Below are positions 22,420 to 34,376 of a DNA stretch of 64,000 bases, in pieces; position 1 is the first letter of the stretch, and every line of letters begins with the position of its first letter. Origin of the DNA: Humulus lupulus (Eukaryota; Streptophyta; Magnoliopsida; Rosales; Cannabaceae); the NCBI RefSeq assembly GCF_963169125.1, contig NC_084798.1, positions 204,223,481 through 204,287,480 of the forward strand, in the 5' to 3' direction. The position numbers were made by a program, and so were the translations under genes. The notes under the pieces were generated by a model. It did no database searches. It worked only from the letters and a program-made list of their open reading frames with translations, and was not told the origin of the DNA.

Positions 22420-22905
22420 TTACACACCTGAATCGAAGAAATCGTCAGTGGCATGAACAATAACATGGCCATCATTATAAACATTCCGCTGAGTAATCTT
22501 AACACCTTTGACGCAAACAGTTTGTAAATCTTCAGATACACGAGCCACATAAATATAGCGGTCAGACTCAATAAAAATCCGACCACAAACATGTAACTTA
22601 GAATGTTGGGAGAGTGAGCCTGACTCAAAAGCCTCCTTATCAACCTTGGCCATCACAATCTGGTTTTGCAGACTTACTCCCTCCTCGAATCGAATGGCTT
22701 GGTCGGGTGGGACGAACAAGGTTATGGTGTTGTTGTTGAATATGGTGAACCTGTTTCGACTGTCGACGAAGAACAACAAGTCTCCTTCGCAATGAGGAGG
22801 AACACTGGTGTGGAGATTCTTCTCCAGAAGTTTGGTGATGATTTTGTAACGAGTGCTATTGGGCATTTCGAAGCCAAGGAATAATAATGAGAGAAACGAC
22901 CACAA
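22420..22905 (-). CDS. Fasciclin-domain (FAS1) protein, 5'-truncated
   Basis: The frame is open from about 22880 (GFEMPNSTRYKIITKLLEKN) through LLFFVDSRNRFTIFNNN, the H1-like LFVPPDQAIRF, AKVDKEAFESGSL, and the H2-like VYNDGHVIVHATDDFF, and ends at a natural-looking TAA. It matches the pseudogene at 17075-17726 along its length but has no internal stop. The N-terminus with the signal peptide is missing: Athila-derived sequence begins at about 22923. The first residues shown by the open frame (MWSFLSLLFL) are probably chance or the edge of the lost part. Without a signal peptide it is unlikely to make a functional secreted protein. It lies 270 bp upstream of the first ATG18 exon, on the same strand. 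Confidence 0.7.
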   Translation of the reverse strand: MWSFLSLLFLGFEMPNSTRYKIITKLLEKNLHTSVPPHCEGDLLFFVDSRNRFTIFNNNTITLFVPPDQAIRFEEGVSLQNQIVMAKVDKEAFESGSLSQHSKLHVCGRIFIESDRYIYVARVSEDLQTVCVKGVKITQRNVYNDGHVIVHATDDFFDSGV

Positions 22906-23773
22906 TTTTCAACCACACTCCTATGAGCAGTCCTGCGACCGCATGAACCATTTTCTGCGGCCGCAGGTACAGAGGTCCACGCAATATGGGGAGATTCTTG
23001 CGACTGCAGGAATGGTGTCCTACAGCCGCAAGATCACGTATTTCTATTTAAAAATATTGCATTCATTTGATCAGTTTCTCTCTTTTCTCACATTCATTTT
23101 CTCACTTTCCTCTTCTCTTCATCCCCTAATCTCATTCTTCTTCTCTATTCAATTTTTTTTTCAAGAGGTCATATCACTCCAAGGTTTTGTATGTATATAT
23201 CTCTTTTAATCATTGTCAACTTTTTCTCCATCATCGTATCTCCTTCGTCTTTTTCCTCTTCAATTCTAATTCTACATTGTGTTCTCGAGAAAATTTTCAT
23301 CATGAACTAGTGAATCCAAAATTTGTGTGCGGTGTTTGATAAATATATATGTTATTTTTAGATTCTTAAGCTATCTTTGAACCAATTGTATTGAATGTTG
23401 GTGGATTTACATTTGTGTTGAGTTTGCTTGATTTTGAAATTGGGAAATTTTGACCTAATTTTGGGTCCGAATTTTTTTAAGGTGATTTTGTGAAATTAAA
23501 GTGACATTGGTGAAATTTAGAATTATAGATGCTTATTTTTATGTTCAATTTCATTGGGTTATCAATTTATTTGGAGAATTTTGCCATTTTCCTATTCTAA
23601 GCTATAAATTTGGGGATTTTGCAATTTAAAGGAATTGATTATTGTTCTTGTGATTGTTTTGATTGTGGAAAATTATAAATAGAAAATTGATTATAAATTT
23701 TGCATTTGGTGATCTTCAATAAATTGTTGGTGGTGTGTGCATTATTTTGAGTAGTTTTGGTTATTGTCTCATA

Positions 23774-24571
23774 ATGTCCACTAGTAGAAAAAGAACTAAA
23801 ACTAGAAAAATGAAAAAACAACAACCACCACCCCCAACCATAGAGAATGAGGAAGACCTAAATTTTGAAGATGTGTCTAGGTTTGTCAACCCAATGGCTA
23901 ATTCTAGGTATATTCAAGATAAGGAGCGTAGCCTTATTAGGGAGAGAGAGTTTGCCACCAATTGGAAAGATGAGTTTATCGTCCCTGAAGAGTATAAGTC
24001 TGTGATTAAAGCCCATAAATGGGAGGTTTTCTGTGCTCCTCCAATTGTTGCTATCATCCCCGTAGTTCGAGAATTTTATGCTAATGCTTTTCACCATGAC
24101 TATACAAGGGAAGCCACTGTTAGGGGAAAAACTGTGAAATTTTACAAAAGTGATATCAACAAAATTTTCAAATTGCCTACCTTAGAAACTGATGAGTATA
24201 GGGAATTACAGGACCAACTATGTGAGGAGAGCACTTGGGACACTATCCTGCAAGCTTTAACCCCGCCTGGAACTGAATGGACCTTTAATGGCACTCACAG
24301 AGTTAGGTTTCCCTTAAATTTGTTGACGAGGGAGAAAAGAGTGTGGCTGTATTTTATATGTTCAAATTTGACACCAACCGAAGCTTTTACCATTGTCACC
24401 CCTAGTAAGGGGGTCTTGCTCTATGCTGTCCTACACGGGAAATCCATAGATGTAGGCAATATTATTGCTGCCAATTTGAATGAGTGTTGTGTCACTGTTT
24501 ATGTGGAGCTGTATTTCCCTAGCCTTATCACCAGTTTATGTCTGAAAGCAGGGGTCCCATTAATGAACTAG
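23774..24571 (+). CDS. Athila env-like ORF ('putative plant transposon protein'), copy 1
   Basis: I start at MSTSRKRTKTRKMKKQQ (23774), after a basic N-terminus and a proline run (PPPPT). The core (residues 60-260 of the longer frame) carries WEVFCAPP, REFYANAFHH, RGKTVKFYKSDI, EWTFNGTHRVRF and REKRVWLYFICSNL, a conserved domain of plant gypsy elements placed after pol. The frame ends at LKAGVPLMN. The following sequence continues the family protein in another frame (NELEEKLPPL..YDLVKI), so a 1-base shift near 24560 has cut it. Copy 2 (28981-29778) differs at roughly 17 residues but has the same shift. The role of env-like proteins in Athila is not established; no signal peptide or membrane anchor is seen here. 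Confidence 0.7.
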   Translation: MSTSRKRTKTRKMKKQQPPPPTIENEEDLNFEDVSRFVNPMANSRYIQDKERSLIREREFATNWKDEFIVPEEYKSVIKAHKWEVFCAPPIVAIIPVVREFYANAFHHDYTREATVRGKTVKFYKSDINKIFKLPTLETDEYRELQDQLCEESTWDTILQALTPPGTEWTFNGTHRVRFPLNLLTREKRVWLYFICSNLTPTEAFTIVTPSKGVLLYAVLHGKSIDVGNIIAANLNECCVTVYVELYFPSLITSLCLKAGVPLMN

Positions 24572-26301
24572 AGGAGAAATTGCCCCCTCTAGTTTATGAT
24601 TTGGTCAAGATTAATAATGTGAAAACTTTTTCAGATGTTCCTAGTGCAGGTACCTCCAGATAATATGCTCGTCCACCGCAACGAATTCAGAACATCAGCC
24701 AAAGGATGGACACTTTGGTGTCTCGGTTCCAGCAGCACCACTTATGGAGTATCAATGTGGCACAGAATCAATATGCTTACAGTCAAGCCTTCACCACTCA
24801 TTTTGGCATCGACACTAGTGGATTTCCACCATATCCATAGCCACCCAACTTTGGGTATCCTCCACCTGAGGGGGATGACGAGGCAGGTCCTTCATCGTGA
24901 GTCGAGTCAGGTAAGTTTCCTTTCCTTAGCTTTTATTTAAACATTGGGGACAATGTTTTTGGTAAGTTTGGGGACGAGGGATTTATTTTAGTTATTTGTG
25001 TTAAGTTAATTGAGTCAAGTTGTTGTTTAGTTTGGTATTTTGTTAAATTGTGTTTGGTTTTGTGTGTTAATTGTGTTGCGTGTTAGGGTATCTAGAGAGT
25101 CTGTCGAATCAAGATAACAATGATTAGCCGATGAGAATACGTGAATGACTTGTAATATAATTCGAGATAAATATATTTAATTGTAAAAAAAAATATGTGT
25201 GCTTAGTTTGACCACTTCTTTGGGTTACTTTAATTCATTGTAAAATTCAATATTTGATCATGATTGGTAAATTCTTGCATTTAAATGTATGTACACTTGC
25301 TGAATTTTGAATGTGGAAAGAATGAAAAATTCTAGAACTTGCTTGCTTGCTATTTGAGGCGAAATCATAGATAATGTTTGTTTAGGAGAATGATTTAGGC
25401 AAAAAAATTTGGAACATTTGAACCTTTCAAGCCAACCTTGATTAATCTATCCCTAGTTACCCTTTTTTAGCCTAAAAAGTATAATTTTTTATTGTTAAAC
25501 ACTTATTTTGAGCCTAATTGAATACTTTATTATTTTCCATTCCCTTAATTTATACCATGAGCATATAAATATATAAATGGGGATTGATTTGTAATGGGTG
25601 TTATTTTGTGATTTGGTTGTGACAATAGAAAAATAAAAGGAAAGATTGAGAGAAAAATTTGAAGAAAAAAAAAACTACACTTCTTATGTTTGCTCACATT
25701 GAAAAACATAAGTTTGGGGAAGTGTAGTTAAAAAATATATATATCTAGTGTGAATTTTTCTCAATCTTGGAAAATAAAGAGAAATTTGGGGTTGTGTTGG
25801 ACTATGATGTGAATATCAAGTGTGGTTTGTTTGGATTATATGCTTATGGTATATATGAGCCTAAATGACGATCTTATCCAACGTTACCTAAACCTCTCAA
25901 TACAAGATTTAAAAAACCTTATGATTCTTGAACATGTATTGATTTATATTAGTGGAGAATAATAAGTTAGCAAGTATATGAAAATATGGGATTTGATGGA
26001 TTGATGGTGAGAATTCAGCATGTGTAAATTATTTTAAATGTGTGTTATATACTGTTCATGATTGAGTAGACAAAAATGATCGATGGGTTAGGATAAATTG
26101 AAGAAGTGGTTGGATTGAAAATCTGGATTACTTGTCAGTTATTTTTCGAAAATTATATATGCTTGTCATTCATTAATTTTGAGGCTTATAAATTATGGTT
26201 ATCTTGATTCATGTGTTTAGTGTCTGTATTTATTTGTTTAGTTTGTCTTGAGTCTTGTTTTCTTTGCTCGAGGGCGAGCAAATGTTAAGTTTGGGGAAGT
26301 T
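24572..26301. other. Athila 3' noncoding region, left arm
   Basis: About 130 residues of the env-like C-terminal part can be read in other frames (24575-24940). Then comes AT-rich DNA without a gene. AAGTTTGGGGAAGT-type strings recur at 25710 and 26286, the second directly in front of the LTR as polypurine tract. Confidence 0.6.
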
Positions 26302-26790
26302 TGATAAATGCGTTTTAGACTCGTTTATCTATGTCTTTTTAGGTAGAATATTAGGTGTTTAGTTTTGTTTTGTTCTATTTTACGCTTATGTTTTCAGGTG
26401 TCGAAGGCTTAGGTGACTTAGGTGTGGAAACATGGTGGAAAAATTGACAAAAGGACAAAAATTGGTGGAAAACAATGTTTTGGAGCACTTCCTGCGACCG
26501 CAGGAAGGGTGTCTTGCGGCCGCAATTCCATAAAAGTTTTGGCATTTCTAGAGCATTCCTGCGACCGCAGGAATGACATCCTGCAACCGCAGGATATGTC
26601 TAGAAATGTGAAAAGTGCAGATTTTTAATGAAGGGTATTGTGGTCATTTCATGTTTAAAAAACCGCTAATTAGGTTTAAATCACGATTCAGGAGAGAAAA
26701 TGAGGCACTTTTTGCAGACCTAGACTTTAGAAGAGGCTTGGGAGTGCTTTGGATGAAGATTGGATCTATCATTTAGAGTTCTTTTCTTCC
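26302..26790 (+). repeat. Truncated Athila LTR, left of the inverted-repeat centre
   Basis: It starts TGATAAATGCGTTTTAG after TTTGGGGAAGT and follows the 5' LTR at 41449-39839 (read on -) for about 490 bp, including the CTGCGACCGCAGG palindromes. It stops at TTCTTTTCTTC, where the opposite arm begins. Confidence 0.85.
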
Positions 26791-26791
26791 T

Positions 26792-27220
26792 CCAAAGCAC
26801 TCCCAAAACTCTTCTCCCAGTCTAGATCTGCAAAAGTGCCTCATTTTCTCTCATTAATCATGATTTAAACCTAATTAGCATTTTTTTAAACACTAAATGA
26901 CCAAAACACCCTTAATTAAAAATCTGCGTTTTTGCCGCAGGATGTCATTCCTGCGGTCGCAGGAATGCCCTAGAAATGCAAAAACTTTTATGGAATTGCG
27001 GCCGCAAGATAGCCTTCCTACAGTCGCAGAAAGTGCTCTGAAACACAGTTTTCCACCAATTTTTGTCCTTTTGTCGGTTTTTCCACCATGTTTCCACACC
27101 TAAGCCCTTCGACACCTGAAAAAACACAAAACACAAGCGTAAAATAGAACAAAACAAAACTAAACACCTAATACTCTACCTAAAAAGACATAGATAAACG
27201 AGTCTAAAACTTGTTTATCA
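26792..27220 (-). repeat. Truncated Athila 3' LTR, right of the inverted-repeat centre
   Basis: On - it starts TGATAAACAAGTTTTAG at 27220 after the purine tract TTTGGGGAAGTT (27221-27234). It matches the left truncated LTR until TGCTTTGGA, where it stops about 3 bp from the other arm. Confidence 0.85.
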
Positions 27221-27234
27221 AACTTCCCCAAACT

Positions 27235-28980
27235 TAACATTTTCTCGCCCTCGAGCAAAGAAAACAAGACTCAAGATAAGCTAAACTAATAAATATAGAC
27301 ACTAAACAAATGAATCAAGATAACCACAATTTTCAAGTCTCAAAATTAATTAATGACAAGCATATATATAATTTTTGAAAAATAACTGACAAGTAATCCA
27401 GATTTTCAATCCAACCACTTTTTCAACTTACCTTAACCCATTGATCATTTTTGTCTACTTAACCATGAACAGTAAATAACACACATTTAGAATGATCTAC
27501 ACATGTTGAATTTTCACCATCAATCAATCAAATCTCATATTTCCATATGCTTGCTAACATATTATTCTCCACTAATATAAATCAATGCATATTCAAGAAT
27601 CAAAAGGTCTTTTAAAGCTTGTATTGAGAGGCTTAGGTAACGGTGGATAAGATAGTCATTTAGGCTCATATATACCATAAGCATATAATCCAAATAAACC
27701 ACACTTGATATTCACATCATAGTCCAACACAACCCCAAATTTCTCTTTATTTTCCAAGATTGAGAAAAATTCACTCTAGATATATATATATATATATATT
27801 TTAACTACACTTCCCCAAACTTATGTTTTTCAATGTGAGCAAACATAAGAAGTGTAGTTTATTGTTAATCTCAAACTTATTTATTTTTTGAATTTTTCTC
27901 TCAATCTTTCCTTTTATTTTTCTATTGTCACAACCAAATAACAAAATAACACCCATTACAAATCAATCCCCATTTATATATTTATATGCTCATGGTATAA
28001 ATTAAGGGAATGGAAAATAATAAAGTGTCCGATTAGGCTCAAAATAAGTGTTTAACAATAAAAAGTTTTACTTTTAGGCTCAAAAAGGCTAACTAGGGAT
28101 AAATTAATTAAGGTTGGCTTGAAAGGTTCAAACGTTCCAAAAAAATTCGCCTAAATCATTTTCCTAAACAAACATTATCTATGATTTCGCCTCAAATAGC
28201 AGGCAAGCAAGTTCTAGAATTTTTCATACATTCTTTCCACATTCAAAATTCAACAAGTGTACATACATTTAAATGCAAGAATTTACCAATCATGATCAAA
28301 TATTCAGTTTTACAATGAATTAAAGTAACCCAAAGAAGTAGTCAAACCAAGCACACAGATTTTTTTTACAGTCAAATATATTTATCTTGAATTATATTAC
28401 AAGTCATTCACGTATTCTCATCAACTAATCATTGTTATCTTGATTCCACAAACTCTCTAGATACCCTAACACGCAACACAATTAACACACAAAACCAAAC
28501 ACAATTTAACAAAATACCATACTAAACAGCAACTTGACTCAACTAACTTAACACAAATAACTAAAATAATTCCCTTTTCCCCAAACTTACCAAAAACATT
28601 GTCCCCATTGTTTAAATAAAAGCTAAGGAAAGGAAACTTACCTCACTTGACTCACGATGAAGGACATGCCTCGTCATCCCCCTTAGGTGGAGGATACCCA
28701 AAGTTGGGTGGTTGTGGATATGGTGGAAATCCACTAGTATCAATGCCAAAATGAGTGGCGAAGGCTTGGTTGTAAGCATATTGATTCTACGCCACATTGA
28801 CACTCCATAAGTAGTGTTGTTGGAACTGAGACTCCAAAGTGTCCATCCTTTGGCTGATATTCTTAATTTGTTGCGGTGGACGAGCAGATTGTCTGGAGGT
28901 ACCTGCACTAGGAACATTTGAAAAAGTTTTCACATTGTTAATCTTGACCAAATCATAAATTAGAGGGGGCAATTTCTCCT
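27235..28980. other. Athila 3' noncoding region, right arm
   Basis: Inverted copy of 24572-26290, AT-rich, with a (TA)n tract at 27779-27799 that is longer than in the left arm. The env-like C-terminal part is readable in another frame at 28787-29014. Confidence 0.6.
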
Positions 28981-29778
28981 CTAGTTCATTAATGGGACCC
29001 CTGCTTTCAGACATAAACTGGTGATAAGGCTAGGAAAATACAGCCCCACATAACCAGTGACACAACACTCATTCAAATTGGCAGCAATAATATTGCCTAC
29101 ATCTATGGATTTCTCGTGTAGGACAGCGTAGAGCAAGACCGCCTTACTAAGGGTGACAATGGTAAAAGCTTCGGTTGGTGTCAAATTTGAACATATAAAA
29201 TACAACCACACTCTTTTCTCCCTCGTCAACATATTGAAGGGAAACCCAACTCTGTGAGTGCCATTAAAGGTCCATTCAGTTCCAGGTGGGGTTAAAGCTT
29301 GCAAGTTAGTGTCCCAAGTGTTCTCCTCACATAGTTGGTCCTGTAATTCCCTATACTCATCAGTTTCTAAGGTAGGCAATTTGGAAATTTTGTCGATATC
29401 ACTTTTGTAAAATTTCACAGTTTTTCCCCTAACAGTGGCTTCCCATGTATAGTCATGGTGAAAAGCATTAGCATAAAATTCTTGAACTACGGGGATGATA
29501 GCAGCAATTGGAGGAGCACAGAAAACCTCCCACTTATGGGCTCTAATCACAGACTTATACTCTTCAGGGACAATAAACTCATCTTTCCAATTGGTGGCAA
29601 ACCCTCTCTCCCTAATAAGGCTACGCTCCTTCTCTTGAATGTACCTAGAATTAGCCATTGGGTTGACAAACCTAGGCACATCCTCAAAATTTAGGTCTTC
29701 CTCATTCTCTATGGTTGGGGGTGGTGGTTGTTGTTTTTTCATTTTTCTAGTTTTAGTTCTTTTTCTACTAGTGGACAT
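28981..29778 (-). CDS. Athila env-like ORF, copy 2
   Basis: It has the same domain and start (MSTSRKRTKT) as the ORF at 23774-24571, on the opposite strand, and the same end LKAGVPLMN and frameshift. Differences include APPIAAI, YTWEA and VGFPFNML in place of APPIVAI, YTREA and VRFPLNLL. It belongs to the Athila element whose pol lies at 32333-39736. Confidence 0.7.
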   Translation of the reverse strand: MSTSRKRTKTRKMKKQQPPPPTIENEEDLNFEDVPRFVNPMANSRYIQEKERSLIRERGFATNWKDEFIVPEEYKSVIRAHKWEVFCAPPIAAIIPVVQEFYANAFHHDYTWEATVRGKTVKFYKSDIDKISKLPTLETDEYRELQDQLCEENTWDTNLQALTPPGTEWTFNGTHRVGFPFNMLTREKRVWLYFICSNLTPTEAFTIVTLSKAVLLYAVLHEKSIDVGNIIAANLNECCVTGYVGLYFPSLITSLCLKAGVPLMN

Positions 29779-30535
29779 TATGACACAATAACCAAAACTA
29801 CTCAAAATAATGCACACACCACCAACAATTTACTGAAGAGCACCAAATGCAAAATTTATAATCAATGTTCTATTTATAATTTTCCACAATCAAAACAATC
29901 ACAAGAACAATGATCAATTCCTTCAAATTGCAAAATCCCCAAATTTATAGCTTAGAATAGGAAAATGGCAAATTTCTCCAAATAAATTGATGACCCAATG
30001 AAATTGAACATAAAAATAAGCATCTATAATTCTCAATTTCACCAATGTCACTTTAATTTCACAAAATCATCTAAAAAAAAATCGGACCCAAAATTAGGTC
30101 AAAATTTCCCAATTTCAAAATCAAGCAAACTCAACACAAATGCAAATCCACCAACATTCAATACAATTGGTTCAAAGATAGCTTAAGAATCCCGAAATAA
30201 CATATATTTATCAAACACAAATTTTTGATTCACTAGTTCATCATGAAAAGTTTCTCAAGAACACATTGTAGAATTGAAGAGGAAAAATATGAAGGAGACT
30301 TACAATGGTAGATGATGATGGAGAAAAAGTTGACAATGATTAAAAGAGAAATATACTTACAAAACCTTGGAGTGATATGGCCTCTTGAAGAAAAAATTTG
30401 AATAGAGAAGAAGAATGAGATTAGGGGATGAAGAGAAGAGGAAAGTGAGAAAATGAATGTGAGAAAAGAGAGAAACTGATAAAATGAATGTAGTTTTTTT
30501 AAATAGAAATACGTGATCCTGCGGCTATAGGACAC

Positions 30536-31947
30536 TGATTAGTGCTCAAAAATATCATTTTATTAGTCTTAAAAGTGTAAAATTAATTAAGTTTTAATTA
30601 ATATTTTCATGGATTTATTGTTATATATTTTATATTTGAAAATATTAATTTTAATTTAATTTGTGTTTAATTTTCAGGAAATAAAATGATTTTTGACACA
30701 AAGAAAAAGAAAGAGGAAATAAAGAATTAAAATTGAAGAAAATGACATTTTTGAAGATGGAATGGCCAAAAATTAAGCCCAAAACAGCCAAAGCCCAAGC
30801 AAAATTCTGATGCCACATGGCAGCTTGCCATTCGTCCACCCGAGCCGCCGAGCCGAGCCTCCAAGCCGAGCAGCCAAGCTTCCAGCCGCTGACGAAGCCG
30901 CCAGCCTGACGCCTGCCACGGTCCCACACCACCTGACGCGCTATCCTGCGGAGCCAACCAAAGCTTGCCACCTGTCCCACTCGTCAGCCACTGTTCCCCA
31001 CACGCCGACAACTGCAGCTGCCACCTGCCACGATGTGACAGCTTGCCGCACCTGACGCTGACACCGCCTGCCACGATTAGTCCGTGTCTCCCACTTTACC
31101 AGCAGCCACTTCCCATTTTCATCAACTTTTTGAGCCACTTTCCCACTATTTTGTACACGGTTTTACACGTTTTTTAGTCATATTTATACTATAAATAGAG
31201 TACCAAATGGGGTAAAATTTCATCAGATTGTAGAGTGGGAAAAATACACTTTGTTATTTTGTTACTTTTGTTATTTCTAGTTTAATTTTGCTTGTTTTAG
31301 GTGACAAAAATGAGTTAATTATTTTAGAAATATTGGTGAGGTTAGAGTGTAGTTGTTGTAATTTTCATTCTCAATATTGATATTGATTATTCTTATGCTT
31401 CATTTCCATATCTCATTAATTATTTTGTTTCTCATCTTCTAATTTCTTTTCTAAAATTATTTAGCATCTTTTATATAAGTTCAGTCATGCTTTTCTTATG
31501 TAACTTAGATTGTTAATTTATTTTAGTATATTTGTTATATTGTATGTCTTTTACTGCATTCTGCCAGTGGTATTTTGTCGCTCTTGGATATATAATATGA
31601 TATGCTATGAAATTTGGAGTTAGATTCAATTTATTCTAGATTATTTAATTTGTGTTGTTAACATATACATCTTCCAGTTGCAATTAATGGTGTAGAATTG
31701 CAAATGTGTTTTGAATTAATATCAATATTAGAATAGGTTTTACAACACTACATTTCTACCTTGCCATGCTCTTTATCTGATCATTTTCTCTAATCTATCA
31801 TTTTAATTTCATAAAATCAATCTTTTCAATTCTACTTTATTTTTATCTTTTATTTACTAATCTAATCTTTAGTTGTGGTTGCCTCTCTGTGGATACGACA
31901 TAGCTCGAATACTACTGCAACCGCTTAGGAGTTTATTGGGCGATATC
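30536..31947 (+). mobile_element. Solo LTR (1,412 bp), family B
   Basis: It starts TGATTAGTGCTCAAAAAT and ends GGGCGATATCA, with a perfect duplication GACAC at 30531-30535 and 31948-31952. The first 130 bp are loosely related to family A (AATTAATATTTTCATGGA, TTTAATTTAATTTGTG), as are the GC-rich island (30780-31080) and the U5 end (GGTTGCCTCTCTGTGGATACGAC, usual in Athila-group LTRs). The sequence on each side joins to give the exact counterpart of 22923-23045 in the other arm, so it inserted after the arms formed. Confidence 0.9.
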
Positions 31948-31952
31948 AGACA

Positions 31953-32332
31953 CCATTCCTGCTGTCGCAAGAATCTCCCCATATTGCGTGGACCTCTGGA
32001 CCTGCGGCCGCAGAAAGTGGTTCCTGCGGTCGCAGGACTGCTCTACAAACCACAACTTGTTCAAAAAAAAATTCACGTATTTCATGATGACAGAATCCGC
32101 AGTATTTACAAGAAAATTAAGTTAAAACTAAATCAAAAACTCATAAAAAATAAAAAAAAATTGTCTCAACTAAAATAGCTTAAAAACTTAAAGAACTTAA
32201 ATGAACTTGGGATGCCTCCCAATGGCGTTGTCGTTAACATCATTTAGCCGGATGATAAACTCCTCATCTAAGAGGCTTCAACAGAATAATGGACTTGGCT
32301 TGATCAATGGGACCACCCAAGTATGGCTTCAC
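31953..32332 (-). other. Athila region between integrase and env-like ORF
   Basis: Noncoding, with three to four GC-rich palindromes of the CTGCGGCCGCAG / CCTGCGGTCGCAGG type (31955-32040). The inverted repeat with the left arm ends at about 32045. Confidence 0.6.
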
Positions 32333-32890
32333 TCATTGACCGTTCACCTTCAATGTTTCATTATTTCGATTTTTCAACTCCAATGAACCATAAAGAAACA
32401 CCTTCACTACTGTGTACGGTCCCGACCATCTCGATTTCAAGTTTTCTGGAAAGAGTTTCAACCTTGAATTAAACAATAACACCTGCTGACCTAGTTGAAA
32501 TTCTTTGCGAACCAAGTTCTTGTCATGCCATGCCGTGGTGCGTTCCTTGTAAATCTTGGCATTCTCATAGGCTTCATTCCTAAACTCATCAAGTTCATTC
32601 AATTGCATTAGCCTATTTTTCCCAGCTGCATTCAAGTCCATATTCAACCTTCTCATTGGCCAATATGCTCGGTGTTCTAATTCCACTGGTAAATGGCAAG
32701 CCTTACCAAAAACCAACTGATAAGGAGACATGCCTATGGGGGTCTTAAATGTCATTCTATAAGCCCATAAAGCATCATCATGCTTTTTAGACCAAACCTT
32801 CCTTGAGCTATTAACGGTCTTTTCAAGAATGCTCTTGTCCTCCCTATTAGAAATTTTCGCTTGCCCATTGGACTGTGGATGATAAGGCAA
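32333..32890 (-). pseudogene. pol: Athila integrase C-terminal part
   Basis: Begins [16 protein letters not shown]. The Glu of the usual GQxExxN motif is changed here (GQAKISN), so the third catalytic acid of DDE looks lost. It continues through [30 protein letters not shown] and ends in [12 protein letters not shown]. It is separated from the upstream integrase part by a frameshift between 32890 and 33034, within the core. Confidence 0.85.
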
Positions 32891-33033
32891 AGCGGTTCTA
32901 TGTCATACTCCATACCGAGCAAGCAAAGCCTCAAACCATTTATTGCAAAAATGACTCCCTTCATCGCTTAGCATAGCTTGGGGAGTTCCAAATCGAGTAA
33001 AAATATTCTTATGAAAAAATTTAGAACCACTTT

Positions 33034-34344
33034 TCAATCATTCGTAGGAGGTGCTGCTGCTTCCACCCATTTAGACACATAGTCCACAACGAGCAATATA
33101 TACTTGTTATTGTAGGATGGTGGAAAGGGGCCCATGAAATCAATCCCCCACACGTCGAACAACTCAACTTCTAGAATAATATTCAGCGGCATCTCATCTC
33201 TTCGTGATATGTTACCGGTGTGTTGACATCTATCACAAGACTTAACAAAAGTATTTGCATCTTTAAATAAAGTAGGCCAAAAGAAACCACATTGTAATAC
33301 CTTTGTTACTGTCCTGGTAGCACCAAAATGACCCCCACAATGGAGAGTGTGACAGTGGTTGAGAATAGAGATCATTTCATCTTCCGGTACGCAACGGTGA
33401 ATTATTTGGTTAGCACAATGTTTATAGAGGATGGGCTCCTCCCAATAATAATGTTTGATCTCAGAGTATAATTTCTTGAATTGTGCTCTAGACATCTCAG
33501 GATGCACAACCTTTGCCACTAGGAAATTGACATAATCTGCATACCACGGTGCATTGGCTTTGTCACTCACCCCGAACAATTGTTCATCGGGAAAATAATC
33601 ATTGATTTGCACTATCTTGGTAATTTGATCTTCCTCAACTTCCAGCCTAGACAAATGATCCGCAACAAGATTCTCGGTACCCTTTTTATCTCGGATTTCC
33701 ATATCAAATTCTTGGAGTAATAAGATCCACTGACTAAGACGGGATTTAGCATCCTTCTTGGTCATGAGATATTTAATAGCAAAGTGGTCCGTGAACACAG
33801 TCACCTTATTGCCAATTAAATACGAACGGAACTTATCGAAAGCATAGACTATGGCTAGAAGTTCTATTTCTGTTGTTGCATAATTTAGTTGAGCGTCATT
33901 TAAAGTTCGACTAGCGTAGTGTATGGTTGAAAATACCTTGTCCACTCGCTGCCCAAGAACTGCTCCAACCACATAATCACTAGCGTCGCACATAAGCTCG
34001 AATGGAAGGTCCCAATTAAATGCACACACTATAGGCGCTGAAATTAGCTTCTCCTTGAGAGTCTTGAAAGCAATCAAACACTCTGCATTAAAATAAAAAG
34101 GGACCCCATTCATTAGCAAGGTGGACAGCAACTTTGAGACCTTGGAGAAATCTTTGATAAATCTCCGATAAAACCCCACATGGCCCAAGAAACTCCTCAC
34201 CTCTTTAATTGAAATTGGAGGTGGCAAATTCTCTATAGTAGAAATCTTGGCCCGGTCCACTTCAATGCCCTCACTAGAATTTTTGTGTCCCAAGAAAATC
34301 CCTTCTCTCACCATAAAGTGGCACTTCTCCCAATTAAGTACCAA
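33034..34344 (-). pseudogene. pol: Athila pol: RT thumb, RNase H, integrase zinc finger and core
   Basis: The frame starts at [14 protein letters not shown] (RT thumb), then IRxFLGH-like [14 protein letters not shown]. RNase H follows with D in [15 protein letters not shown] in [12 protein letters not shown] and D in [10 protein letters not shown]. The integrase HHCC region reads [10 protein letters not shown] ... SCDRCQ, and the core starts with [13 protein letters not shown]. It is cut off from the upstream RT by the solo LTR at 34377-36408. Confidence 0.88.
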
Positions 34345-34376
34345 ATTTGATTCCTCATAACATATAAGAACCGCTT

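Larger units (their letters stand above)
22923..26790 (+). mobile_element. Left arm of large inverted repeat: 3' end of an Athila-type element
   Basis: It contains, in order on +: a GC-rich palindrome block (22923-23035), the env-like ORF, a long noncoding stretch with AACATTGGGGACAATG (typical of Athila 3' regions), a polypurine tract TTTGGGGAAGTT, and the first 490 bp of an LTR. The same order is found on - in 26792-32045. The arm is truncated on both sides: pol is missing on the left and two thirds of the LTR on the right. Confidence 0.85.

Noticed and set aside
22147..22420. A possible FAS1-ATG18 fusion gene: the FAS1 exon ends in CAG|GTGTG, and its phase would join in frame to the first ATG18 exon.
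   Set aside because: The FAS1 frame has a natural stop (DSGV-TAA) like its relative (ends FSM-TAA) and needs no splice; the GT is likely chance, and later ATG18 exons have stops.
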